In this document: one piece after another, positions 55,703 through 64,000 of the stretch
Layout: each line of letters starts with the position of its first letter
Numbering within the stretch: the first letter of the stretch is position 1
NCBI GenBank assembly: GCA_016584305.1
Contig: JACEEZ010012749.1
Span: 105,001-169,000 of the forward strand
Direction: 5' to 3'
DNA: 64,000 nt
From: Chionoecetes opilio
Lineage: Eukaryota > Arthropoda > Malacostraca > Decapoda > Majidae
Position numbers and translations under genes: made by a program
Notes under the pieces: model-generated
Told to the model about the DNA's origin: nothing
What the model saw: only the letters and a program-made list of their open reading frames with translations
The model's database searches: none

Positions 55703-56488
55703 AATAACTTCACTGCACTGTCTAAAGTGCAGTGAACTTTAAAGTGCTTGTTCATAGACAGACACTGCCTGTCTATGAACAAGTCTAAATTAGCATAAAA
55801 AACACCAAAAAACAGGCGAACACAGCTTAAACTGAGCTTGTAAACATGCGCTCCGACTGGCAGACACTTAAAGGCGTCGTTACACTAGCAATTTTTCCAT
55901 AGATGTCAGTGGACGAGTCTGACGAGTTCCAACGAGCCAACCATGAACGCATCCATGCACGTTTTTAGCTAGTTATACTTTTCTATGAATGACAATATAC
56001 AATAGTAAGTGTATAGCTGCGATAGCCTGCCTGGGTGTCAGAGCCATGTTTGTTTACAATCGACGAAAACAGTGCAGGCGAACAGCTGTGTGTGTGTGTG
56101 ACGGTTTGCAGTCACCCGGGGTGGTGGCTTCGGCTAACACTAGAGGATAGGAGAGGAGAGGAGAGGACCTACGAAGTGAAACTTAAGAGAAAGAGGTCAA
56201 AAGAAGAAGTCAAGAAATTGTAATACGTACTAATATTCACTATTTTAACCCACATACACACCTTCTACAACTAAATCACTAGCAACACAGGCTCCTACCT
56301 TATATATCTTAATATCTGATACATTTAAACTCTTTAAAACCCAAGCATTCCAAAATAAAATGAAAAAAATCATGTCGAGTTGACGATTCCAGCGGTGATA
56401 AGCGGTCTGATATGCCATTCTTGCCCGCAAATTTGTCTCGGGAATGGAATCCGTTAAATCCGAAGTCCGTTAAATCGAGGGTCGACTG

Positions 56489-56509
56489 TATATATATATA
56501 TATATATAT
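56489..56509. repeat. Short (TA)n run
   Basis: About ten TA units after the Tigger B copy 5 right end. Confidence 0.9.
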
Positions 56510-56617
56510 TATCTAACCTCATAAAATTTATGGGAAAACAGACGTTAAATAGAAAGTAGAAGAATATATATGAGGCGCCCCGCGGCAGAAGGGTACTAAG
56601 CGCCACCGGGGCCAAAA

Positions 56618-57000
56618 ATGAGTTTTTTACATCGACAGAGAGCTCAGTTCCCGCTCTACAGGATGGTGGAGTTAGCATCCTTCTTCCAACATTTCCATAA
56701 GGTCGAAAGTCCTATTGTTTACAAAGTGATTTTCTGCTTCGATTGCTTGGAACAGCATCTATGCTGTTCTATTTGGAACAGCATGGTCTTCAGCATCTAT
56801 AGGTTTAATTTTTATCTTCGAGGTAAGGAATTTATCCTTGAAGTTAAACACAAGCCTCTAATATACCTTGAGAAATTCAAAAATAGAAATGACAAAAGAG
56901 TGTTGAAATGGGCTTTATGCCTTCAGCCCTATAAATTTAGAGTCGTTCATGTTGCTGGGTCACACAACATTGGAGCTGACCTACTCAGCCAGCAATAGTT
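56618..57000 (+). pseudogene. Gypsy-type RNase H fragment
   Basis: The frame ends with GKEFILEVKHKPLIYLEKFK, RVLKWALCLQPYKFRVVHVA and GSHNIGADLLSQQ, the C-terminal half of a Ty3/gypsy RNase H (HKPL, the RW.L.LQ.Y.F motif and NIGAD.LS). The usual catalytic DH before KPL is KH here. A stop follows directly and no integrase is seen in the next 600 bp. The upstream part of the frame has an internal duplication of GGAACAGCAT and no clear RT motifs. Dead copy inside PUS1 intron 2. Confidence 0.8.
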
Positions 57001-57990
57001 CATCTTTGTTTTTATTCCTGCACACAAGCCTATTATATATTCTTGTATGTTCCTCCTGGTCAGCTGCAGTTTTTCTTCATCATCAGCTGTGCAGCTTTGG
57101 TGGGGGCATGTCTGAGGAACTTCACCAGTCTCATTCCCTCCTACCTGAGAAAGTGATTACCACTCTCACCAGCTGGCGATGGTTCACCTCTCAAGTGCTT
57201 GTTGGCCGGCTTCCACGCCAATACCCCCACCCCCGTGTCCAGGTGTAGAGGGGTATTCTAGCCAAGGTGATCCCAGAGATGCACTACCCTGGGATAGGCA
57301 GACAGTTCCAGCTCTCAACCTGACAACACCTCCACCACCTGCTGCTGTTCTCATTGTCCTGAAGGCACTTCTGGAGACTTGGGCTACCTTCCAGACTGTC
57401 CTTTGACTGTCCCGACACCAGTCAACACTCCCAGCTACCTGAGGTGTTAACTACGTTTCTGAGTATTGCTGCCGCACGTCTCCTCCTCCAGGCTGCTGTA
57501 CAGGGAGTTATTAGGTGCCATACCCCTGCTCTAATATTACTATTATTTTGTTCCACGAGCAGTTCGTTGTTTGGTTAATGTTATTTGGCTACTAGCCAAT
57601 TATTGGCACTTGTTATGTAAATATATTCAAGGTATCATACCCCACGACTTTTCTTCCCCACCATTTTCAAGATTGATAATATTAGCCTAATTGATAGCCA
57701 CCTCGGCCCTGACACAGATACCACCAATTTTATCAATGTACCCAGTAACTGTGTAAAATCATCTTTGCAAGTGGTGTCTTTGTTTCTTTCTTGTGATTTT
57801 TGTTGATATCCTTCTCTTCTCTATCTTTATTTTGATGCAATTCTAGAGTGTTCCTTTGATCCTTGCATCATCATTTGCAGATAGGTCTTTTAATAGCCAA
57901 AGTTGTGCTCAGTGATTGTAGTTGATAAGTAGTTGTTGAAGGAGAATGAGGAGGTAGAGAAGGAAATGCATACCCACATAATTTCAACAG
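57001..57990. other. Possible LTR-derived and plain intron sequence
   Basis: GGTGGGGGCATGTCTGAGG near 57100 could be a polypurine tract and LTR start, but no second LTR is present to test it. From about 57660 the sequence is ordinary AT-rich intron up to the acceptor TTTCAACAG. Confidence 0.4.
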
Positions 57991-57991
57991 A

Positions 57992-58158
57992 AACCCAGGA
58001 TACCGCACTATAGAAGATGATCTTTTGACTGCCTTGCTGCATGCTGACCTAATGACTGAAGAGGGATGCACCTGCCCTCAGATGTTCCAATTCCAGCGTG
58101 CAGCTCGTACAGATAAGGGAGTGTCAGCAGCCCGCCAAGTGGTGTCAGTCAAACTCCG
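57992..58158 (+). CDS. PUS1: PUS1 third coding exon: catalytic motif
   Basis: Acceptor TTTCAACAG, donor CTCC/GTAAGT. 167 bp: one base, 55 codons, one base, with no stop. It encodes NPGYRTIEDDLLTALLHADL, MTEEGCTCPQMFQFQRAART and DKGVSAARQVVSVKL. RTIEDDL, FQR.ARTDKGVSA and QVVS.K are hallmarks of PUS1. The Asp in ARTDKGV (58113-58115) is the catalytic nucleophile of the TruA-type fold. The order and spacing relative to exon 2 match human PUS1, except that residues between the TIEDDL helix and FQR differ. The remaining two thirds of the enzyme should lie to the right of the window. Confidence 0.95.
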
Positions 58159-58446
58159 TAAGTATTGAAAGTAATTTAAGAGCATTGTTGCTCCTTATGC
58201 AACAGAATCTTTCAGTAGAAAAGTTTGATGGAATAATTAAGTTATTGCCTATTTATTTACCCACACCCAACATTCTTGACCTTTTCCTAACCTCTAACCT
58301 TCTGCTTACTCTGTGAAACTATTCTTTCCATTGGGTTCCTATGATCACAATCTTATCCTGTCCTATCGCACCGGTACCGCCTTGGGACCCACCTAAGCTT
58401 AGGTGCTGGCATTACAGCTCAGCTAAGTGGGAGCCCCGCTAGCAGT

Positions 58447-58806
58447 TGATGTCCGCGGACGTAGCGCGGACCTCTATTCAGCGTCCATTTGGCATCCACA
58501 AGTGTCCGCTCTGTCCGTCTATTGTCCGGGCTCATCTGGGCTCGTCCGTGACGCGTAAAATAAATATAGAACACGATGTTATTGGGTTAAGATATTTATT
58601 ACGGTAAACTACGCATGATTTTGATGTTGAACATTTTTCAGAAGAAATTTACAGTAATTCGGACATGACGAACATGCAGTGGACATAAGCGCGGATGTCG
58701 ATTTAGCATCCATTTGCCATCCGCAAGTGTCCGCTCTGTCCGTCTATAGTCCTATGGTCGTCCGTGACGCGTACAAGAAATATAGAATCCGATGTTAATG
58801 GATTAA
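58447..58806. repeat. Diverged tandem duplication, unit about 240 bp
   Basis: GTCCGCTCTGTCCGTCTATT and GTCCGTGACGCGTA, followed by ATATAGAA..CGATGTTA, occur at 58505-58600 and again at 58727-58800 with substitutions. The preceding CATCCATTTGCCATCC-type words also repeat. No TE termini recognised. Confidence 0.65.
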
Positions 58807-59555
58807 AATTTATTTTAATATACTTAAGTAATCGGATGCATTTGATATTTCGCTTCATATTATGACTATCATACTGTCACATAAATAACTAGGCTAAGGA
58901 AAAAAACTACCGACAAAATAAGGGAGCTTGGATTATAGGCTATAGCAGGCCCGTAGCCACGGGGGGGGGGGCTATGGGGGGCTTAGACCCCCAAGAAACT
59001 CATTAGCCCCCGCAAACCATTCAACATTTTTTTTTATACTAGGAAGCGTATATGATTTGTCTACGCACAAGCTAAAAAACGAAGAAAATTCAAGCCAGAT
59101 TTACTACTTTTTCTTGAGACATGATTTTATTCTACAGCTATATTAATTAATTCTACGTAGATAACACTATAGTCGCCACGGTGCACGAATGTCGCCAGGC
59201 GCCATATATTACGAATTTCACCACTAAAGCATCACTACAGACTTGTATGTGCCACGGAAGAGGCATGTACAGTAGTTTATGTTATGTACCTGTATTCAGT
59301 GACACATACAAGTCCGTAGTGATGCTAGAATTCTTAATATACGGCGCCTGTCGATAAGTGCTCCATAGTTACTATAGTGTTATTGACGGTAGTATAAACG
59401 CTAGTAAAAACATATTAATCAACTATGTAGAAAGACATTATAATTATATAAGTGGAAGGAAAAGTATAACAAAATATAGTTCCCCAACCGTAGATAACAC
59501 TAAAGTTGCAAGGACAACGGTTTTTTCGATGTACAGACGTCTGGTAGCGTTAATA
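58807..59555. other. Non-coding, partly related to the 4101-type element
   Basis: 58949 starts CAGGCCCGTAGCCACGGGGG, like common hAT MITE ends, but no partner end is found. 59165-59300 shares GCGCCATATATTACGAATT and ACTTGTATGTGCCAC words with 4455-4515. Confidence 0.4.
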
Positions 59556-59609
59556 TAGTAAAACCTCGATGTAACGGACTTCGGATGTAACGTAGTACTC
59601 CATTTGCGT

Positions 59610-59661
<52 letters not shown>

Positions 59662-61170
59662 CATATTAGACCTCTTATCGCCGCTCGAATTGTCAACTCA
59701 ACGTAATTGTATTATTTTTTCATTTTACTTTGGAATGCTTGGGTTTTAAGGAGTTTTGATGTATGACATATTAAGATATTGTTACGGAGGTCCCTCTCTG
59801 AGACAAACCTTTCTTATCTCACCCCCAAGGGCGCACCACGTAACCACTTACCTCTCACACGGAGGTTCGGTAGAATTATCTGAAGGCGAGTATTTGTGTA
59901 TAACACGTAGTCAATCACATGGAGGAAAGAGGACCCTGACACACTGTAATACACTGTACATTTAATGGCGGAGGTCACACAATACACATTACTCAGCTCC
60001 TGAAGGTGGAGAGAGTGAACAAAGAACTACACATGGTTACTCTGTCTACAATGGTTCTCTAACACACACACACACGAGGCTTCACGTGAGAGGCAACACA
60101 AACACACAGTGGTACTGGCCTAACCGAGGCACCAACTTAGGCTGACGAAGCCTCCTGACGGAGCGCTGCAGATACACCCAGGGGGGGCGCTGTGGTCGCC
60201 GCCATGCCGCTCTCTAGACACCTTTAATCCTGTGTCCCGCGCTGCTCTCTCTACCCAGCTACCCGGGCGGCGGGCTTCTCATGCCCACAGCACGCCCGCG
60301 TGCACCGGAGGTCCTGTTTCTATCCTATCCCTCACCCCACTGAGCCCTGCGGTGTCCCTGCTCTTGGCTCTGTCCCCCCTTGTCTTTCCGTCGCCAGCTA
60401 GCCAGCCAATCACGTGGCTGCATCACTGAGGAAGACTGGTGCCGCTACCTATCAGAGTGATGTGGTGCCGGGTGCAACAGAATGCTAGGTGCCGTGTGCA
60501 CTAATGCCACACTGCTCATACACACAGACATACACACGCCTCATTCGCGCGCACACACACCCACAGCGTAACAATATAATATTATAAGGAAGGAGCCTGT
60601 GTTGCTAGTGATTTAGTGGTAGAAGGTGTGTATTGTTTAAAATAGTGACTATTAGTGTTATGGCGTGGCCGCTGCTACGTCTCCCTGTCACCTCAACACC
60701 CTAAATCACCCTTATCTAAGGTGACACGCAGTGCTACACTGACCTAAATAGTGACACGTGTATAGAACTGCACTTCACAACCATATAATATATATAATAA
60801 TGAGCATTAGTCATGATAATAAGCAATACCTTTGGAAGCCACGGCTGAATCTGGCTCGTAGTAATTTGTTTACCTTTCACTAGAGCTTGAGCTTGACTAG
60901 CTACACGGTCTGGTTGTGTTTGTGATTATTTCTCATTTATTTCACGTGTAGGAGCGGACCAAATTCAGCATGTAGTGCCAGTCACTGTTTACCTCCCAAC
61001 ATAGCTACACAGTCTGGTTGTGTTTGTGATTATTTCTCATTTATTTCACAATTTTTCCGTTTTTTTCATATATTTTTCCACCCTTGGGAAAATACCCTCG
61101 CTATAACGGACAATCAGCTTTAACGGACCACTCCTCCCCCCCTTTAGTCCGTTATATCGAGGTTTGACTG
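59556..61170. mobile_element. Tigger B copy 8
   Basis: AGTAAAACCTCGATGTAACG to ATATCGAGGTTTGACTG, TA borders. Poly-T run at about 59610-59660. Two 105-bp-type units lie near 60900-61010. Interrupted by a solo LTR at 59780-60573. Confidence 0.8.
59780..60573. mobile_element. Solo LTR (794 bp) with 4-bp duplication
   Basis: Begins TGTTACGGAGGTCCC, ends CACAGCGTAACA (TG to CA, with TGTTACG/CGTAACA inverted tips). ATAT flanks both sides (59776-59779 and 60574-60577). The surrounding Tigger B sequence, TTAAGATAT then AAGGAAGGAGCC, is continuous in other B copies. No gag-pol is present, so it most likely formed by LTR-LTR recombination. Gypsy-type is likely from the 4-bp duplication. Confidence 0.78.
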
Positions 61171-61984
61171 TACTTACATTTTACACATTACCGTACTTAC
61201 ATCTTAAATCCATGATTTCAGGAAAGTTAGAAGGGGCTATCTGGAGAGTCTGTCATTTTTTGTCTTTATCTGTGTCATATTATGGCTATAAATGAACAAA
61301 TTACCAAAATATCAACCGAGTGGCGACCTACACTAAGATCGCCACCTAGTGTTTATGTTGTGAGTGTCCTTCCGCCATCGTCATCGCCCGAAGAAAAAAA
61401 AACGAGTAGTGAAATTTGAAACCGTATATACTTGCAGATACAAAGCATGAAACAACACTGAAACAGGGTAGATTATACAGTCATGATATCAGGCGCTGAG
61501 AATAGAAACGGCACAAGTGCCACCCCAGCCAGAAATTAGTTTTCATCACCTCTCGCTACAATAGAGGTAGCTCTATCTTACAGCAAGTGGATTTAGGTCT
61601 TTCGTGTACTGCAAGAGGGTTAAAATTCCCATAGAAAACCATAATTTGTTGTCTGTACGCATCCCCCACCTGAGATCTGCAGCCGCTTAATTTAGAAATG
61701 ACAAGTCTTACCGTCTCTTTAACTCTGGCATCCTGGCCAATGGTATCACCGCTTCGCTACGGCCCAATGAGAACGCTCATACTTCATCGAGTAGATGCCG
61801 AGCCAATCAGGGCAACTGGCAGTCCTCTGAGCCAATGAGCGTGCTGTTTCCATCCCGCCTCGGACCTAGTACACAAGGTTACTCTGTGCAGCGCGAATTT
61901 CCTTGACGTGTTCCATGGAGAGCTCCGTGATTTCCTGCTTTTTTCTTAGAGAACTAATGAGTGTTGTGCACCATGGCCGATGAT
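61171..61984. other. Intron sequence with scattered repeat traces
   Basis: 61400-61495 is an inverted, diverged copy of 4540-4640 (AACAACACTGAAACAGGGTA). No coding sequence seen. Confidence 0.4.
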
Positions 61985-62185
61985 GTAGTGAATCAGTGTC
62001 TGGTGAACAGTGTTGTAGGTCTCGTCCAAGGTCCAAGGTCCAAGACTGGTCTTGGTCTCGAGACCAGTTTGATGTAGACTTGGTCTTGGTCTTGGTCGAT
62101 GTGATCTTGGTCTTGATCTTGGTCTTGGTCTCGAAGCTTCTGGTCTCGGAGTTTGGCTCGAGACCAGGTCGAGAGCAGGATTAAA
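61985..62185. repeat. GGTCTTGGTCTC-type minisatellite
   Basis: Irregular array of TTGGTC hexamers with GGTCTCGAGACC palindromes. The Asp-Gln and Pro-Arg open frames on the minus strand come from this repeat and are not genes. Confidence 0.8.
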
Positions 62186-63895
62186 AAGTGCATCGCGGCG
62201 TGGGGAAGGTCGGAATTTATTATCATACACTGAGAAAAATCATGGCTGTTTCGATTCACGGCGCACAGCGTTGTACTGTCTATAGATACTGCCTGACTAG
62301 TTCTACGGTGATGATGCATGAGCTGAGCCCTATGAGCGCTGATAGAGTGCGTGCGAGTCGAGAGAACATGCATGACGTGGCCATTCTTGCAGTGATAATC
62401 TCCGTTTGCACGCACGTGTGTTTGCAGCTCTGTTCACCTCCGTGTACTTCATATATGTGTAGGCCTATGCAATCCCCGCACCTTTCGTACATGTACACCA
62501 CAGGTTTAGCTAGCTCACTTGGAAAACGTAACCACAAAAATTGCTATTTTCCTATGTTTGTTTCTTCATGCCAACGAAGCAATGAAAGCAGAAATATTTG
62601 ACCTAGATGTTCAGTTGTTCACATATATTAAATTTTGTAAATATATTTCCTCCCTTATACGTTACCCTTACCCGCCTTCTACAAGGGGCAGGGGCAGGGG
62701 CAAGGGTCTTCTTCTGCATGGACAAAGGTTGAGCATATAACAAGTTTGGTTCACATTTTTTATTATTTTTGCATTTGATCCCTAAGACTATATGGATAAT
62801 TTAATTAGGTCCGTTATATTCAAAGGTACATGTATGAGAAAAAAAAAAAAAACCCATTCCTAACAAACAGGACAGGGCAATACAATTTTGTATTTACGCA
62901 GTACAGACCAAAAACATTCAGATAATAGTCATATCATGGATAACAGTAGAACTGACACTCCGCAACTACGCGCGCTGAACGCTGCAGTACTGGCCCCATG
63001 GTCAGTCTGCTGGCCCATTCACTTGCTGCATATGACTATCATATAGACTGGTTTATCAGTATATATCATATATGATATACCGTAATCTTCGTAAATGTTT
63101 GTTCTATAATATTATCAAATAAAAAACAGTAAAACACACTAAAGAAATGCCATTACGAGACTCTGAAGAAATATGCATGAACTTAATATTCACTTCATCT
63201 CTTCGCCATTTAAAACTTTGTGAGTCAACTTTTATCATGAAGGGTATCAATAGAAGCGCAATTTTATTAGCTTTCCATTGATGTATTTCGTTTTCTGATA
63301 AATGAATTAGAACCATGCATAAATTAGCATTAAATATATTAATAAAATATTCGGATACATTAACCTCGGTAAAACGATATCTGGGTCTCCAGTGCATGCT
63401 GCTTATAAGATGATAAGTACACAGTGTAAAAGCCAGGGACATGAGTGGCAAGGAGTGAAAGTTTGACTAACTCAGGTCAGGTTAGGCTACATACTCATGA
63501 GGACGGATGCAAAAGTAGCACCTTCATTAGCTGAAGCGAACGAGTCCGGCCAATTCGCCAACTTTGTTTCTTAATTAGCTTTTACTGTCAAGAATTTGAA
63601 GGAGAATAGGGCTAGAGGACAAGTAAGAGTATGGGGCTTAGATTCAGCAAACTTACAGCTGTACCCTGTTACGAGGTCCCAGTTACTAGATCGCTACTAG
63701 AGGTGGTAAATCTGTATTTGGCAACAATATTGTAAGCACCTAGTAAGCTACTAGGTCCGTTGCAGCTGGTAGCCACCAGAGGGGTCTGGTGCTGCGCAAC
63801 AGCCAATCATCTCCAAGCTTACTTAAGGCGTGTTAGGCTAACACGTGATTTTGTTTACAAATACATTTGATTTAAAATTCATAGTATTTTAGTCA
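62186..63895. other. Intron sequence without recognised genes
   Basis: Open frames up to 137 codons on the + strand and 115 on the minus strand show no domain or codon pattern I recognise. GGGGCAGGGGCAGGGGCAAG (62684) is a short tandem repeat. Confidence 0.4.
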
Positions 63896-63990
63896 TAGAC
63901 TAGCCGCAAAGCCGCCCTCCGGGCGGACTTTTTGGCTAGCTCCTACGGAGGGCTATTGGTGGTGGGCCTTTGGCCCACCAAACACGGACT
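63896..63990. repeat. GC-rich hairpins near window end
   Basis: CCGCCC-TCC-GGGCGG and TGGTGGGCC-TTT-GGCCCACCA are perfect short hairpins. TAGCC/GGCTA encloses the first. They resemble the hairpin clusters at 612-735 and 2089-2180. Confidence 0.65.
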
Positions 63991-64000
63991 CTCCAGATAG

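Larger units (their letters stand above)
54631..56488. mobile_element. Tigger B copy 5, near full length with transposase start
   Basis: CAGTCGACCCTTGATTTAAC and the complement of TTAAATCGAGGGTCGACTG, TA borders. It holds two 105-bp subterminal units (near 54800 and 54900), a SINE-like insert (54927-55150), and a minus-strand transposase N-terminal frame (55409-55702). It is the only B copy here with recognisable coding sequence. Confidence 0.8.
58159..64000 (+). other. PUS1: PUS1 intron 3 (incomplete)
   Basis: Starts GTAAGT, phase 1. I found no further PUS1 exon before the window ends. Contains a tandem duplication, a Tigger B copy with a solo LTR, and repeats listed separately. 58160-58446 has no recognised feature. 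Confidence 0.8.

Noticed and set aside
61946..62415. Asp-Gln and Pro-Arg repeat frames
   Set aside because: Translation of the GGTCTTGGTCTC minisatellite.
62188..62601. 137-codon open frame on the + strand
   Set aside because: No domain, no similarity I recognise, and it lies in the PUS1 intron without splice or codon evidence.

Overview
The window is eukaryotic, intron-bearing and dominated by transposable elements (TEs). Its character points to a decapod crustacean or a similar repeat-rich arthropod: many pogo/Tigger-type DNA transposons, hAT elements, tRNA-derived SINEs, RNase H-bearing LINE fragments, very long (TA)n and (GA)n microsatellites, and interstitial CCTAA (TTAGG-type) arrays. 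Species cannot be told from the sequence. There is no operon, prokaryotic gene, CRISPR array or virus.

One cellular gene is supported: the 5' part of a PUS1-type tRNA pseudouridine synthase on the + strand. Three exons join in consistent phase. They are 22312-22429 (start codon, possible mitochondrial presequence, and an internal second start), 47892-48078 (start of the pseudouridine synthase domain) and 57992-58158 (catalytic ARTDKGVSA motif). The introns are 25.5 kb, 9.9 kb and more than 5.8 kb, and the 3' exons lie beyond the window. Almost everything from 22.4 kb onward is therefore intronic DNA of a housekeeping gene, filled by nested TEs.

Layout. 1-21.2 kb (upstream of PUS1): a transposase fragment, GC-rich hairpins, a hAT element splitting a LINE fragment (2932-3889), a 9-bp-TSD element (4759-6391) holding a TTAA-flanked element (4889-5780), a composite tRNA-like repeat block (8.1-9.8 kb), two abutting TTAA-flanked elements (10304-14224), a 3.2-kb transposon with a decayed DDE-like gene (15503-18677), and a hAT with a perfect 8-bp TSD (20156-21169). 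21.2-23.1 kb: TE-poor DNA with PUS1 exon 1. 23.1-47.9 kb (intron 1): Tigger-type elements with several distinct terminal repeats, here called A to I, nested in one another and in (TA)n tracts. The deepest nest is at 38968-44964, where a CACTA-like element with a 331-codon antisense reading frame interrupts a Tigger A and itself carries further insertions. 48.1-58.0 kb (intron 2): more Tigger A, B, C, E and I copies, a Tc1-like fragment and a gypsy RNase H fragment. 58.2-64.0 kb (intron 3): a tandem duplication, a Tigger B with a solo LTR, and sequence with little recognisable structure.

The most informative structures are historical: SINEs carried at one fixed site inside Tigger A copies, a LINE-derived 153-bp unit that varies in copy number inside Tigger E copies, and insertions whose exact target duplications and empty sites can be read within the window. 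Element names A to I are local labels; formal family assignment needs a repeat library search.
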